A DNA stretch of 64,000 nt from Bradyrhizobium guangzhouense (GTDB lineage: Bacteria > Pseudomonadota > Alphaproteobacteria > Rhizobiales > Xanthobacteraceae): NCBI RefSeq assembly GCF_004114955.1, contig NZ_CP030053.1, forward strand, positions 1,426,001-1,490,000. The letters run 5' to 3'. Below the pieces are notes generated by a model, which saw nothing but the letters and a program-made list of their open reading frames with translations, was not told the origin of the DNA and searched no databases. Positions 36,176 to 44,391 of the stretch are shown here, one piece after another. The translations under genes and the position numbers were made by a program. Every line of letters begins with the position of its first letter. Position 1 is the stretch's first letter.

Positions 36176-36811
36176 ATGACGATACGGTCTGCGCGTCCCG
36201 ACGACGCCGATTTCATCGCCAGAACCATCCTGCCATCGCAGCGCGGCTACCGGCCGCGCGGCTGGTTCGACATTGCCCTCGGCTGGCCGGAACAGCAGTG
36301 CCGCGAATTCATAGCGCGCATCGCCACCGCGCAGGCCGTGTCGATGTGGCATTATCGGAGCTTCCTGATCGCTGAATGCGATGACAAGCCCGCCGCTGCG
36401 CTCTGTGCCTTACCCGCGGCCGGCACCGGTCCGGCGGCGTGGGCTGCGATCGCCGAGGTGGGCGCCGCGACCGGGCTGACCGCGTCCGAGCTGGAGGCTA
36501 TCCGCCGACGCGGTGCCTATGTCCGGGACTGCTGGGTTCAAGGCGGCGAGGGTGATTGGATGATCGAGCATGTCGCGACCGACCCGGCCTATCGCGGCCG
36601 CGGCCTCGTGCAGGCACTGATCGCGCAAGCGCTCGAGAAGGGGCGGACCGCTGGATTTAATCGCGCAACGATCTCGTTCCTGATCGGCAACGAGCCGGCA
36701 GAGCGGGCCTATGCCAAGGCCGGTTTTGCCTTTGCGGACGAGAAGCGCGACCCCGCCTTCGAGGCGATCATCGGAGCGCCGGGCTTTCGCATGTTCGCGC
36801 GGACGATTTGA
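36176..36811 (+). CDS. GNAT-family N-acetyltransferase
   Basis: A 211-residue acetyltransferase. The C-terminal half has the acetyl-CoA-binding motif A as IEHVATDPAYRGRGLVQALI (R/Q-x-x-G-x-G/A as YRGRGL), then FLIGNEPAERAYAKAGF for motif B. The N-terminus (TIRSARPDDADFIARTIL) is typical of the fold. The acceptor is unknown. The ATG at 36176 follows AAAGGGG. It begins 21 bases after scoB, so it may be co-transcribed, without an obvious functional link. Confidence 0.85.
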   Translation: MTIRSARPDDADFIARTILPSQRGYRPRGWFDIALGWPEQQCREFIARIATAQAVSMWHYRSFLIAECDDKPAAALCALPAAGTGPAAWAAIAEVGAATGLTASELEAIRRRGAYVRDCWVQGGEGDWMIEHVATDPAYRGRGLVQALIAQALEKGRTAGFNRATISFLIGNEPAERAYAKAGFAFADEKRDPAFEAIIGAPGFRMFARTI

Positions 36812-36837
36812 ACGTGCTTGCCCACCGCGCTTGATGT

Positions 36838-36959
36838 TGTCATGCCCCGCCTCGTGCGCAATTGCGCACGGGGGCGGGGCATCCAGTAAGTCGCGGCCTC
36901 TCGTTTCAATTGACGTCGTCTCTGGAATACTGGATCGCCCGCCTTCGCGGGCAATGACA
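36838..36959. repeat. Rhizobial intergenic repeat (TGTCAT...ATGACA type)
   Basis: A 122-base element bounded by TGTCAT and ATGACA, with nested arms: GCCCCGCC/GGCGGGGC hairpin, ATCCAGTA/TACTGGAT pair, and CGCCCGCC TTCG CGGGC hairpin. Related palindromes occur at 40623 and 49950. It separates the acetyltransferase from the end of nirV, convergent genes. Confidence 0.75.
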
Positions 36960-36973
36960 GCGGTGTTGCTCTG

Positions 36974-37849
36974 CTACGACCTCGCCCACACTTTTCCCAG
37001 CCGCGCCGACACGTTCGCCACCCATGACCGGTCCTCGCGGACCAGACGAAAACCGAGATTGGCGGGCGGCACGCCCTGTGCGCAGCCGCCGGCGCGGGCG
37101 TCGCGGATGAAGTCGGTGACGTAGGCGCGGTGCGCGCCTTCGGCGACGCGTACCCCGCAATTCACCGTCGGGCGGCCTGCGTTTCCTGATGCATCGACGC
37201 GCGAGCGCACGAAGCAGGTCGAGGTCCACTCCCAGACATTGCCTGCGACATCGGACACGCCACGCTCGTTGAGGCCGAACTTGCCGAACGGATAGGCCGT
37301 GGTGTCGGAAAGGTCGCGTTCGGATTCGCGCTCGTAGCGGCTGATCCAGCGCCTTGCAGGATTGTCCGCATCCGCGGGCACGCCGTCGTCCCTGAACCGG
37401 GAGCCCGCCGCAAAGGCCCATTCGGCGTCGCTCGGCAGGCGGTAATTATGGCCGGTCTTGCGCGATAGCCAGCTCGCATAGGCCTGTGCGTCGTACCAGC
37501 TCACCTGCACCGCAGGGCGGTCTGGCGCAATCGCGACGCCGCGATCAAGCGCGCGGCATTCGCCGTCTCGCACGCAAAGCTGGTAGTCGGCGGATGAGAC
37601 TTGCTCGCGCATGACGTGGAGCGGCTTCGTGAATTGCAACGTGTGCAGCGGCGCCTCGGCCTGCTGCCCGCCGCGGGTGAAATCGCCGGCCTCGCGATAG
37701 GCGAAGCTGCCCGCGGCGATCTCGACGATCGCGGGCTCGCCCTGCGCGTTGGACGTTGTCATCTCGGAAACGAGTGGCGCAACGGCCAAGGGTCCCGCGA
37801 AGCCCGCAGCGCAGGCGAGCAGCAATTTGACCTTGAATGCAATCAGCAT
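36974..37849 (-). CDS. nirV: NirV, formylglycine-generating-enzyme-like protein of the nitrite reductase operon
   Basis: A 291-residue exported protein (signal region FKVKLLLACAAGFAGPLAVA) with the SUMF1/FGE-sulfatase fold: VQVSWYDAQAYASWLSRKTG, YRLPSDAEWAFAAGSR, VSDVAGNVWEWTSTC and a C-terminal NLGFRLVRE. It lies directly downstream of nirK, as in many denitrifiers where this gene is called nirV; its exact role is unproven. The usual FGE RGGSW-type stretch before the end is replaced by a cysteine-containing region (VNCGVRVAEG, then GGCAQG). The start is ATG at 37849 after GGGGGAC; the codon at 37865-37867 is TTG. Confidence 0.87.
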   Translation of the reverse strand: MLIAFKVKLLLACAAGFAGPLAVAPLVSEMTTSNAQGEPAIVEIAAGSFAYREAGDFTRGGQQAEAPLHTLQFTKPLHVMREQVSSADYQLCVRDGECRALDRGVAIAPDRPAVQVSWYDAQAYASWLSRKTGHNYRLPSDAEWAFAAGSRFRDDGVPADADNPARRWISRYERESERDLSDTTAYPFGKFGLNERGVSDVAGNVWEWTSTCFVRSRVDASGNAGRPTVNCGVRVAEGAHRAYVTDFIRDARAGGCAQGVPPANLGFRLVREDRSWVANVSARLGKVWARS

Positions 37850-37868
37850 GGTCGTCCCCCGAAGCAAG

Positions 37869-37894
37869 AAGGGGCCGGTGATGGCCGGCCCCTT
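37869..37894 (-). other. Strong hairpin between nirK and nirV
   Basis: A perfect 10-bp stem (AAGGGGCCGG 37869-37878, CCGGCCCCTT 37885-37894) with a six-base loop lies in the 52-base gap. There is no T-run on the minus strand, so it more likely tunes mRNA stability or partial termination between nirK and nirV. Confidence 0.6.
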
Positions 37895-37901
37895 GTCGCA
37901 T

Positions 37902-38999
37902 TTAGTTGGTGCTGGCGGCCGGGATTTCGGCAGGCGCCTTCACCTGGGTCATCAGATCGTCGTTCCACTTGCCCTCGACCTTGAAGTGCGCGGTGGCGCC
38001 GAGGTCGGCGGCTTCGATCAGATTATGTGTGACATAGGCGTAGATGCCGGGTTGCAGGAACTTGTACATCGCAGCTCCCGCCGAGCCCCCGCGGATGAAC
38101 CAGGTCTCGAGCCCGGTCTCGGGCGGATTGGAGAATTTTCCGGTCTCCCAGACATAATCGCCATGGCCGCCGATCAGGTGCGGACGGCTGTCGCGGTTGG
38201 CCTGCGAATGCACGATCAGGACGTTCTCGCCGACATTCGCCGTCAGGGCGTTCTTGCCGGTGAGGGCGCCGACCTTGCCGTTGAACACGACGTGGGACGG
38301 GATGAGCTTCTTCATTACTTCTTCCGTGTCGGTGAAGGCTTCACCCGGCGAGTCGTAGGATTTGAAATTGCCCTTCTCGTCGCGCGGCACGTACAGGTCC
38401 TGCTCGCCGATATAATAGACCTTGTCGTATTTCAGCGCGTGGCCCTTGCCGTCGCTCAGTCCGTCGCGCGGCAGCACCATCACGGCACCGTTCATGCCGG
38501 AGACGACGTGCCAGGGAATCATCGGGCCGCCCGGTGCGCAGTGATACACGAACACGCCGGTCCGCGTGGCCTTCCAGCGCAATACGACCTGCTCGCCGGG
38601 ATTGATCAAGGTGAGCGCGGCGCCGCCGAGTGCGCCGGTGGCGGAGTGGAAGTCGATATTGTGCGGCATGGAGTTGGTCGCGGGATTGACCAACGTCACT
38701 TCGACATAGTCGCCCTCATGCACGACCATCAGCGGGCCCGGCATCGAGCCGTTGAATGTCATGGCCTGGAAGGTGGTGCCCTTCTCGTCGATGACGACCT
38801 TCTTCTCCTGGATGGTAAGCGTGAACTCCATGATCTTGGGGCCCTGCTTGGTCGCCTGCTCGTGCGCATGCACGAAGGGCGGCGCAACCAGCTCTACCTT
38901 CTGCCGCGGCAGGTTGAGATCGTTGGCGGCGAAAGCGGGTGCTGCCAGCATCAGGGCGGTCGCGGCGGCGCTGATCAATGCGGCTCTGCGGGTAAACAT
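37902..38999 (-). CDS. nirK: Copper-containing nitrite reductase
   Basis: A 365-residue periplasmic enzyme reducing nitrite to nitric oxide. Type 1 copper ligands are H113, C154, H164 and M169; type 2 ligands are H118, H153 and H325; catalytic D116 (HNIDFH) and H274 (RPHLIGGHG) are present. The N-terminus has a twin-arginine signal ([16 protein letters not shown]). ATG at 38999 is preferred because AAGGA sits eight bases upstream; ATG at 39008 adds three residues and overlaps that site. An Fnr/FixK-type box at 39068-39081 lies upstream. It leads the nirKV operon. Confidence 0.97.
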   Translation of the reverse strand: MFTRRAALISAAATALMLAAPAFAANDLNLPRQKVELVAPPFVHAHEQATKQGPKIMEFTLTIQEKKVVIDEKGTTFQAMTFNGSMPGPLMVVHEGDYVEVTLVNPATNSMPHNIDFHSATGALGGAALTLINPGEQVVLRWKATRTGVFVYHCAPGGPMIPWHVVSGMNGAVMVLPRDGLSDGKGHALKYDKVYYIGEQDLYVPRDEKGNFKSYDSPGEAFTDTEEVMKKLIPSHVVFNGKVGALTGKNALTANVGENVLIVHSQANRDSRPHLIGGHGDYVWETGKFSNPPETGLETWFIRGGSAGAAMYKFLQPGIYAYVTHNLIEAADLGATAHFKVEGKWNDDLMTQVKAPAEIPAASTN

Positions 39000-39067
39000 C
39001 GAAAGCATCCTTCATCTGAAAAGCGTTTGATGACGAATGCAGTGTGCGCCTGTTGCGGCAAGCGTGT

Positions 39068-39081
39068 TTGCGCTGCGACAA
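39068..39081 (-). promoter_or_regulatory. Fnr/FixK-type box upstream of nirK
   Basis: Read on the minus strand: TTGTCGCAGCGCAA, i.e. TTG-N8-CAA. Its centre is about 75 bases from the preferred nirK start; a transcription start 41 bases downstream would leave a leader of about 34 bases. One half-site (GCAA) fits the strict FixK consensus, the other (TTGT) is less ideal. Confidence 0.7.
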
Positions 39082-39164
39082 GCTTTTGCCGGATTCGGCT
39101 CCGGTGAATCCCTTAAGAGCTGCACCGACAGAGGTGTCCCGATGTGCGATCCGGCGCCACGACT

Positions 39165-39178
39165 TTGAGCGAGCGCAA
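39165..39178 (+). promoter_or_regulatory. Fnr/FixK-type box upstream of hemN
   Basis: TTGAGCGAGCGCAA fits TTGA-N6-GCAA exactly. The centre is about 90 bases before the hemN start. A class II promoter position (centre at -41) would give a leader near 50 bases. It is separate from the nirK box, so each divergent gene has its own. Confidence 0.75.
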
Positions 39179-39261
39179 GGTGGTCTGGCGGAAAACGGGT
39201 CATCTTGTGCCATCCGGGCTGCTGCGCCCGCGTGCAGCACTGATTTACGAATGGGTAAGAC

Positions 39262-40614
39262 ATGAGGACCGACCTCGCGGCGAGCTATGGCGAAGAGAGA
39301 TTGCCGCGCTACACGAGCTATCCGACCGCGCCGCATTTCTCGCCGGAGATCGGTGCCGGCACCTACTCACGCTGGCTGTCCGAGCTTCCCTCGGGCGCGA
39401 GCGCATCGCTCTATCTGCACGTGCCGTTCTGCCGGGAGATGTGCTGGTATTGCGGCTGCCATACCCAGATCGTCCGCCGCGATGAGCTTGTCGCGGCCTA
39501 TCAGCGGGCTCTCCTCAGCGAGATCGCACTCGTCGCTGACACCATCGGTCGCCGCATCAAGGTCGAGCACATTCATTTTGGCGGTGGTACGCCGACGATC
39601 ATGGCGCCGGAGGCCTTTGCCGAGCTGATGGCCGCGATGCGTCATGCCTTTGTCGTGCTGCCCTCGGCCGAGATCGCGGTCGAGATCGATCCGCGCACCC
39701 TGACCGGCGAGATGGTCGAGGCCATGCGGCTGTCCGGCGTCAACCGCGCCAGCCTTGGCGTGCAGAGTTTCGATCCCGTCGTTCAGCGCGCCATCAATCG
39801 TGTGCAGAGCCGCGAGCAGACCGCCTCCGTCGTCGGCATGCTGCGGCAGGCAGGTATCGGAGGAATCAACTTCGATCTGATCTACGGCTTGCCGCACCAG
39901 ACGATCGCATCCTGCCTGGATACGGTGCGTCGCTCGCTCGAGCTCGCGCCCGACCGCTTCTCGGTGTTCGGCTACGCGCATGTGCCTGGCTTCAAGAAGC
40001 ACCAGCGCATGATCAGCGAAGCCCATTTGCCGGACGGTCTTACACGGCACGACCAGGCCTGCGCCATCGCCAACGCGCTGAAGGAGGCCGGCTATGTGCA
40101 GATCGGCCTCGATCATTTCGCCAGACCCGATGATGCCATGGCCGTGGCCTGCGAGAAGGGAACGCTGCGGCGCAATTTCCAGGGCTACACCACCGACAAG
40201 GGCGAGGTCCTGCTCGGCTTCGGCGCCAGCGCAATCGGACATCTGCCACAGGGCTACGTCCAGAACGAGGTGCAGGTCGGCGCCTATCAGCAGAGCATCG
40301 CCAGCGGCCGCCTCGCCACCACAAAGGGCTATGGACTCACGGAAGACGACCGGCTGCGCGCTGACATCATCGAACGGATCATGTGCGAGTTCGGCGCCGA
40401 TCTCGCGGACATCTGCGCACGCCATGGCGCCGAGCCGGGGGCGATGCTGCAATCGGCGTCGCGGCTGAAATCGCTGATCTCGGACGGTGTGGTGAGATTG
40501 GACGGCGATCGTCTCGCGGTCGCGAACGACTCACGCTTCCTGGTCCGCAGCGTCGCCGCCGCATTCGATGCGCATCTGGATCCGGGCAAGCAGCTGCACA
40601 GCCGGGCGGTGTAG
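39262..40614 (+). CDS. hemN: Oxygen-independent coproporphyrinogen III oxidase
   Basis: A 450-residue radical SAM enzyme that converts coproporphyrinogen III to protoporphyrinogen IX without oxygen. The 4Fe-4S/SAM motif is C57, C61, C64 (FCREMCWYCGC), with the usual extra cysteine C66. HFGGGTPTIM follows, then VEIDPRTLT, and GVQSFDPVVQRAINRVQ. Full length and true HemN rather than the HemW type, as judged from the YPTAPHFSP N-terminus. It is divergent from nirK and preceded by a FixK-type box. Low-oxygen haem supply for respiratory enzymes is the expected role. Confidence 0.96.
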   Translation: MRTDLAASYGEERLPRYTSYPTAPHFSPEIGAGTYSRWLSELPSGASASLYLHVPFCREMCWYCGCHTQIVRRDELVAAYQRALLSEIALVADTIGRRIKVEHIHFGGGTPTIMAPEAFAELMAAMRHAFVVLPSAEIAVEIDPRTLTGEMVEAMRLSGVNRASLGVQSFDPVVQRAINRVQSREQTASVVGMLRQAGIGGINFDLIYGLPHQTIASCLDTVRRSLELAPDRFSVFGYAHVPGFKKHQRMISEAHLPDGLTRHDQACAIANALKEAGYVQIGLDHFARPDDAMAVACEKGTLRRNFQGYTTDKGEVLLGFGASAIGHLPQGYVQNEVQVGAYQQSIASGRLATTKGYGLTEDDRLRADIIERIMCEFGADLADICARHGAEPGAMLQSASRLKSLISDGVVRLDGDRLAVANDSRFLVRSVAAAFDAHLDPGKQLHSRAV

Positions 40615-40622
40615 CCTCTCTC

Positions 40623-40729
40623 CGTCATTCCGGGGCGTGCGAAACACGAACCCCGAATCCATCGCTCCACGTCATCGGCCGCACGATGGATTCCGGGCTC
40701 GCGCCAAGTGGCGCGCCCCGGAATGACGA
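40623..40729. repeat. Rhizobial intergenic repeat (GTCATTCCGGGG type)
   Basis: A 107-base palindromic element starting CGTCATTCCGGGG and ending CCCCGGAATGACG, with an inner GAATCCAT/ATGGATTC pair. It lies between hemN and the box preceding the small CxxC gene. This is a common intergenic element in Bradyrhizobium, related in design to those at 36838 and 49950. Confidence 0.8.
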
Positions 40730-40749
40730 GTTGAGGAACGAGCGACAGC

Positions 40750-40763
40750 TTGCGCTTCAACAA
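40750..40763 (+). promoter_or_regulatory. Candidate Fnr/NnrR-type box upstream of the small CxxC protein
   Basis: TTGCGCTTCAACAA fits TTG-N8-CAA. The centre lies about 55 bases before the ATG at 40812, so a -41 position would give a leader near 14 bases. On the other strand it reads TTGTTGAAGCGCAA, close to the nirK box. Confidence 0.6.
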
Positions 40764-40811
40764 AGAACCTCCGGCCAACCCCGCTATCGTCAGTTCGGAA
40801 CGGAGTTGTCC

Positions 40812-41009
40812 ATGCCCTTCGGATCCGACGATCTGGTCGATGACATCATGCGCAACGCGCCGCACACAATCCGTGTGTTCCTCGCCTTCAGGATGGCCTG
40901 TGTCGGCTGTCCGATCGCGACCTTCCACACCGTGGACGACGCTTGCCGCGAGCATGGCATTGACCGCGACAAATTCCTGGCCGCGCTGAGCGATCGTGTG
41001 CCGGCGTGA
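40812..41009 (+). CDS. DUF1858 small redox-disulfide protein
   Basis: A 65-residue protein with a CxxC motif (C30, C33 in RMACVGCPIAT) inside a short helical domain: DLVDDIMRNAPHTIRVFLAF before it and TVDDACREHGIDRDKFLAAL after. This matches the DUF1858 'hybrid cluster protein-associated redox disulfide' group. It may take part in thiol redox or nitrosative-stress chemistry; this is inference. The ATG at 40812 follows CGGAG. It sits between hemN and nnrR with its own TTG-N8-CAA box. Confidence 0.83.
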   Translation: MPFGSDDLVDDIMRNAPHTIRVFLAFRMACVGCPIATFHTVDDACREHGIDRDKFLAALSDRVPA

Positions 41010-41094
41010 AGCAGGTCGTAATCTGCGCCGGGCGCGCGGATGTCGGGGTGAGGGAGCGCTTGCGCCGTAAGCGGAAGCGTCCTCACTCCAATTG

Positions 41095-41805
41095 TCAAGC
41101 GGCGCCGCTGTCCGGGCTCCGCTCCGCCAGCACGACGATCTTGTGCGGTTCGCGCAGGATGATGCGTTGCCGGCCGCTCTCGACGAGACCCTGGCTCTCC
41201 CAGCCGCTGAGGATGCGGCTGACCGTGTGCAGCGTGGTGCCGGTCATCTGTGCAATGTCCTGGCGGCTGATCGGGAAGTCGATCTCGATACCGTGGTCGA
41301 GCTTCTTGCCAGATTGATTGGCGAGCCGCAGCAGCGCATGCGCGACGCGCTGCTCGACCTGCTGGGTCGACATTTCCAGGATACGGGTGTGGCTCTCCTG
41401 CAGCCGCTTGCCGACGGTCTGCATCGTGTTGGCAGCAAGCGCGGGGAACCGCTCGACCAGGCGCGGCCATGCCGACGTGGGCCAGATCAGGACGACGCTA
41501 TCGTCGACCGCGAGCGCGGTTGCCGGATAGTGCGCGGCTCCGATCGCCATCGCCAGCCCAAACGTCTCGCCGGGCGCGACATAGCGCACCACGATCTGCT
41601 CGCCGGTCGGCGTGGTCTTGGCCGCGCGGACATGGCCGTGCAGCAGCAGGAAGAACGACTGTGCGTCTGCGCCCTGCTCGAATATGGCGGTGTTCCTGGG
41701 GTAGCGCGCGGAGCGGGCCTCGCGCAGAATCTCGTCGAGATCATCCGGCTTGACACCGGCGAACAGCGGCAAATGCGCAACCAGCGATGTGTCGACTTTG
41801 GCCAT
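41095..41805 (-). CDS. nnrR: Crp/Fnr-family regulator, NnrR-like
   Basis: A 236-residue regulator with an N-terminal cyclic-nucleotide-type beta roll (about 10-125), a long dimer helix (about 125-155) and a C-terminal winged helix-turn-helix (FPISRQDIAQMTGTTLHTVSRIL). It has no cysteine, so it cannot be an iron-sulphur Fnr; this fits the FixK2/NnrR/Dnr classes. The recognition helix has H193, S196 and R197 where Fnr has Glu, Ser and Arg. Its divergent neighbour is nnrS and it lies next to nirK, so NO/nitrite-responsive control is the best guess. A shared TTG-N8-CAA box suggests autoregulation or FixK control. Confidence 0.82.
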   Translation of the reverse strand: MAKVDTSLVAHLPLFAGVKPDDLDEILREARSARYPRNTAIFEQGADAQSFFLLLHGHVRAAKTTPTGEQIVVRYVAPGETFGLAMAIGAAHYPATALAVDDSVVLIWPTSAWPRLVERFPALAANTMQTVGKRLQESHTRILEMSTQQVEQRVAHALLRLANQSGKKLDHGIEIDFPISRQDIAQMTGTTLHTVSRILSGWESQGLVESGRQRIILREPHKIVVLAERSPDSGAA

Positions 41806-41857
41806 TCTGCCTCCTTGGCATCAGGGAGTGTGATGGCACCTGCAATCATCAGGCAGT

Positions 41858-41871
41858 TTGCGATAGCGCAA
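41858..41871. promoter_or_regulatory. Fnr/FixK/NnrR box between nnrR and nnrS
   Basis: TTGCGATAGCGCAA is a perfect palindrome in its outer five bases (TTGCG/CGCAA). Its centre is about 60 bases from the nnrR start and 70 from the nnrS start, so it can serve both divergent promoters from a -41 position. Confidence 0.78.
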
Positions 41872-41933
41872 AACGCGCCGGCTACGCAGCAGTATTTTTC
41901 CAACCAATGGTCTGAATCTGCTGGAGTTGTCCC

Positions 41934-43145
41934 ATGGCTGGCGCTCGATCCCGTAATTTTCAGGGCTTTCAGCTGTTTGCGAACAGCTTTCGGCCCTTCT
42001 TCCTGCTCGCTGCCATTCAGGCGGCGCTGTCGATCCTGGTCTGGCTGCCCATGTTCTATGGCGAACTGTCGGTGACGTCCGCCTTCGCGCCGCGGGATTG
42101 GCACGTCCATGAGATGCTCTTTGGCTTCCTGCCCGCCGTCATTACCGGGTTTCTGTTCACGGCGATCCCGAACTGGACCGGGCGGCTGCCGATCCAGGGC
42201 ACGCCGCTGGGCGTGCTGGTGGTGGTCTGGCTCGCCGGGCGTGCGGCGGTCGTGCTGTCTGCCGAGATCGGCTGGGCGTTTGCGCTTGCCGTCGATGCGG
42301 CCTTCCTGGCGCTGGTCGTTGCGGCTGCAGCGCGCGAGATCGTCGCCGGCGGCAATTGGCGCAATCTGCCTGTCGCGGCGCTCGTGCTGCTGCTGCTGTC
42401 GGGAAACGTCGCCTTCCATCTCGAAGCGCATTTCAGCGGTGCGGCCGATGTCAGCATCCGAATCGGCGTCAGTGTGGTCGTGCTGCTGATCTCGCTGATC
42501 GGCGGTCGCATCATTCCGAGCTTCACCCGCAACTGGCTGGTCAAGTTCAATCCCGGCCGTGTGCCGGTGCCGTTCGGACGGTTTGACGGCGTGGTGATCG
42601 GATTGAGCGCGCTCGCGCTGATCACGTGGATCGTGGCACCGTTGAACACTGTCAGTGGTGTCGCGATGACGCTCGCAGGCGCGCTGCATCTGGTACGGCT
42701 GGCGCGCTGGGCCGGTGATCGCACCGCGCGCGAGCGGCTGCTTGCGATCCTGCATGTCGGATACGCCTTCGTCCCGCTTGGCTTCATCCTGAACGCCCTG
42801 GCTGGCTTCGGCGTGCTGCCGCCGAGCGCAGGCATTCATGCCTGGATGGCGGGGGCGGCCGGAATCATGACGCTCGCGGTGATGACGCGCGCGAGCCTTG
42901 GCCATACCGGGCAGGCGCTGACGGCGTCGCCGGCCACACAAGTCATTTATGGTGCGATCATCGTCGCGGCACTGGCGCGCGTTGCTGCCGTTGTGCTCCC
43001 TGCGCATGGCGATGCGTTGCTGCACATCGCTGCCTGCGGCTGGATCGTCGCCTTCCTCGGCTTTGCCATCGCGTTCGGCCCGTTGCTGACAGGCAATCCT
43101 CGGCGCGCACTCGCCATCATGGGCGCGGCCGCCCCGGCACGCTGA
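41934..43145 (+). CDS. nnrS: NnrS-family haem/copper membrane protein
   Basis: A 403-residue membrane protein with about twelve helices. The N-terminal FRPFFLLAAIQAALSILVWL, the DWHVHEMLFGFLPAVITGFL stretch with two histidines, and GGRIIPSFTRNWL are hallmarks of NnrS. NnrS proteins bind haem and copper and are controlled by NnrR; evidence in other bacteria ties them to relief of nitrosative stress. Divergent from the NnrR-like gene across a shared box. The ATG at 41934 follows CTGGAG. It converges on the AraC gene, with a three-base gap. Confidence 0.92.
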   Translation: MAGARSRNFQGFQLFANSFRPFFLLAAIQAALSILVWLPMFYGELSVTSAFAPRDWHVHEMLFGFLPAVITGFLFTAIPNWTGRLPIQGTPLGVLVVVWLAGRAAVVLSAEIGWAFALAVDAAFLALVVAAAAREIVAGGNWRNLPVAALVLLLLSGNVAFHLEAHFSGAADVSIRIGVSVVVLLISLIGGRIIPSFTRNWLVKFNPGRVPVPFGRFDGVVIGLSALALITWIVAPLNTVSGVAMTLAGALHLVRLARWAGDRTARERLLAILHVGYAFVPLGFILNALAGFGVLPPSAGIHAWMAGAAGIMTLAVMTRASLGHTGQALTASPATQVIYGAIIVAALARVAAVVLPAHGDALLHIAACGWIVAFLGFAIAFGPLLTGNPRRALAIMGAAAPAR

Positions 43146-43148
43146 AAT

Positions 43149-44189
43149 CTAGGCCGCTGAAGCCGATGGGGCGTCAGCGGCCGCTTTTGGCAGCGGCCGC
43201 ACGCCTCTGCGCCACTCCGTGATGGTGCAGCCGAAGTGGTTGCGGAACCAGCGGGCCATGGCGCTTTGCGCGGAGAAGCCGAGCTGCGTGGCGATATCCG
43301 CCAGCGGCCGGCCGGGATCCTCGATCAGTTGAATCACGAGATCGGCGCGTTGCGCATCGAGGATCGCCGAGAAGCTGGTGCCTGATGCGGCGAGGTGACG
43401 GTGGATGGTGCGGCGGGTGCAGGCCAGATACTCGGCGACGCGCTCGACCGTGCAGTCGCCGCTCGCAAGCAGGCTGCGCACGACCTCGTCGACCTTCTCC
43501 TCCCAGCCTGCGGGCCGGTTCTCGATCGCCTCGATCCGCTTGCGCAGATAGCTCGCGATCAAGGGGTGCGCGCTCGGAATCCGGCGCTCCATGTCGTGCG
43601 CCGACATCAGAACCGCGTCCTCCTCCGCGTTGAAACTCACGCGGCAGCCGAAGAAGTCGCGGTAGCGCTTGGGGTCGTGCGGCGGTGGGTAGTGCAGATG
43701 CACCTCCTGCGGCCGCCAGTCGCTGCCGAACAGCGACTGGATGATACGGTGGACGCTGCCGAGTGCCATGTCGATCGACTGGCGCGGCGCGGTTGGTTGC
43801 CGGCCGCGCAGATGCAAGATGATGGTGACGGTCTGCCTGTCTCTGACGATCTCGAGCTTCATGCCGTCGTGATGGACATGAATGAAGCGGGAGAAAGCCT
43901 CGATCGCTTCGCCGACGGTTGCCTGTTCGCGCACGATCAGGCCGACCGCGCCGAAATTGGTGAGGCCGCCGCGCTCGGCAAGCCGTAGGCCGAAATCTTC
44001 GGCACCGGACTCCGCTGCCGATATCTCAAGCAGGCGACGCAGGGCAGGGACCGCAATGGGTGTATCGGGCTTGTCCAGGATGGCCAGCGGCAGCCTGACC
44101 TTGCGCATCATCTGACGGGGATCGAGCCCGACCGACCGGGCGACCTCCGGGTAACAGCTCAAGCCTGCGCTGCGAATGAGGTCGGTCAT
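43149..44189 (-). CDS. AraC-family regulator with arabinose-binding-type N-domain
   Basis: A 346-residue regulator. Residues about 20-200 match the Arabinose_bd type N-domain seen in OruR/ArgR-like proteins (VPALRRLLEISAAESGAEDFGLRLAE). The C-terminal AraC domain has two helix-turn-helix units: CTVERVAEYLACTRRTIHRHL and PLADIATQLGFSAQSAMARWFRNHFG. Ligand unknown. It converges on nnrS and is divergent from the FixJ-like regulator, so its target could be either flank or elsewhere. Confidence 0.9.
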   Translation of the reverse strand: MTDLIRSAGLSCYPEVARSVGLDPRQMMRKVRLPLAILDKPDTPIAVPALRRLLEISAAESGAEDFGLRLAERGGLTNFGAVGLIVREQATVGEAIEAFSRFIHVHHDGMKLEIVRDRQTVTIILHLRGRQPTAPRQSIDMALGSVHRIIQSLFGSDWRPQEVHLHYPPPHDPKRYRDFFGCRVSFNAEEDAVLMSAHDMERRIPSAHPLIASYLRKRIEAIENRPAGWEEKVDEVVRSLLASGDCTVERVAEYLACTRRTIHRHLAASGTSFSAILDAQRADLVIQLIEDPGRPLADIATQLGFSAQSAMARWFRNHFGCTITEWRRGVRPLPKAAADAPSASAA

Positions 44190-44391
44190 GCGACCCGTTC
44201 CTGTCAGCTATTCCCGCAGATGTCCCGAAATGTAAAGTATCTGTCCCGATCCGTCAAATCCCGGAACCCGTTGGAACATACATAGGGGAAAGCGAAGCAC
44301 GGGCGCGAATGCCGTGCCGATGACGGCGGGGCGCGATGAGGCCCCCGGCCGTCGCATATCATTTTGACCAAGACATTGCTGGATCGGGATT

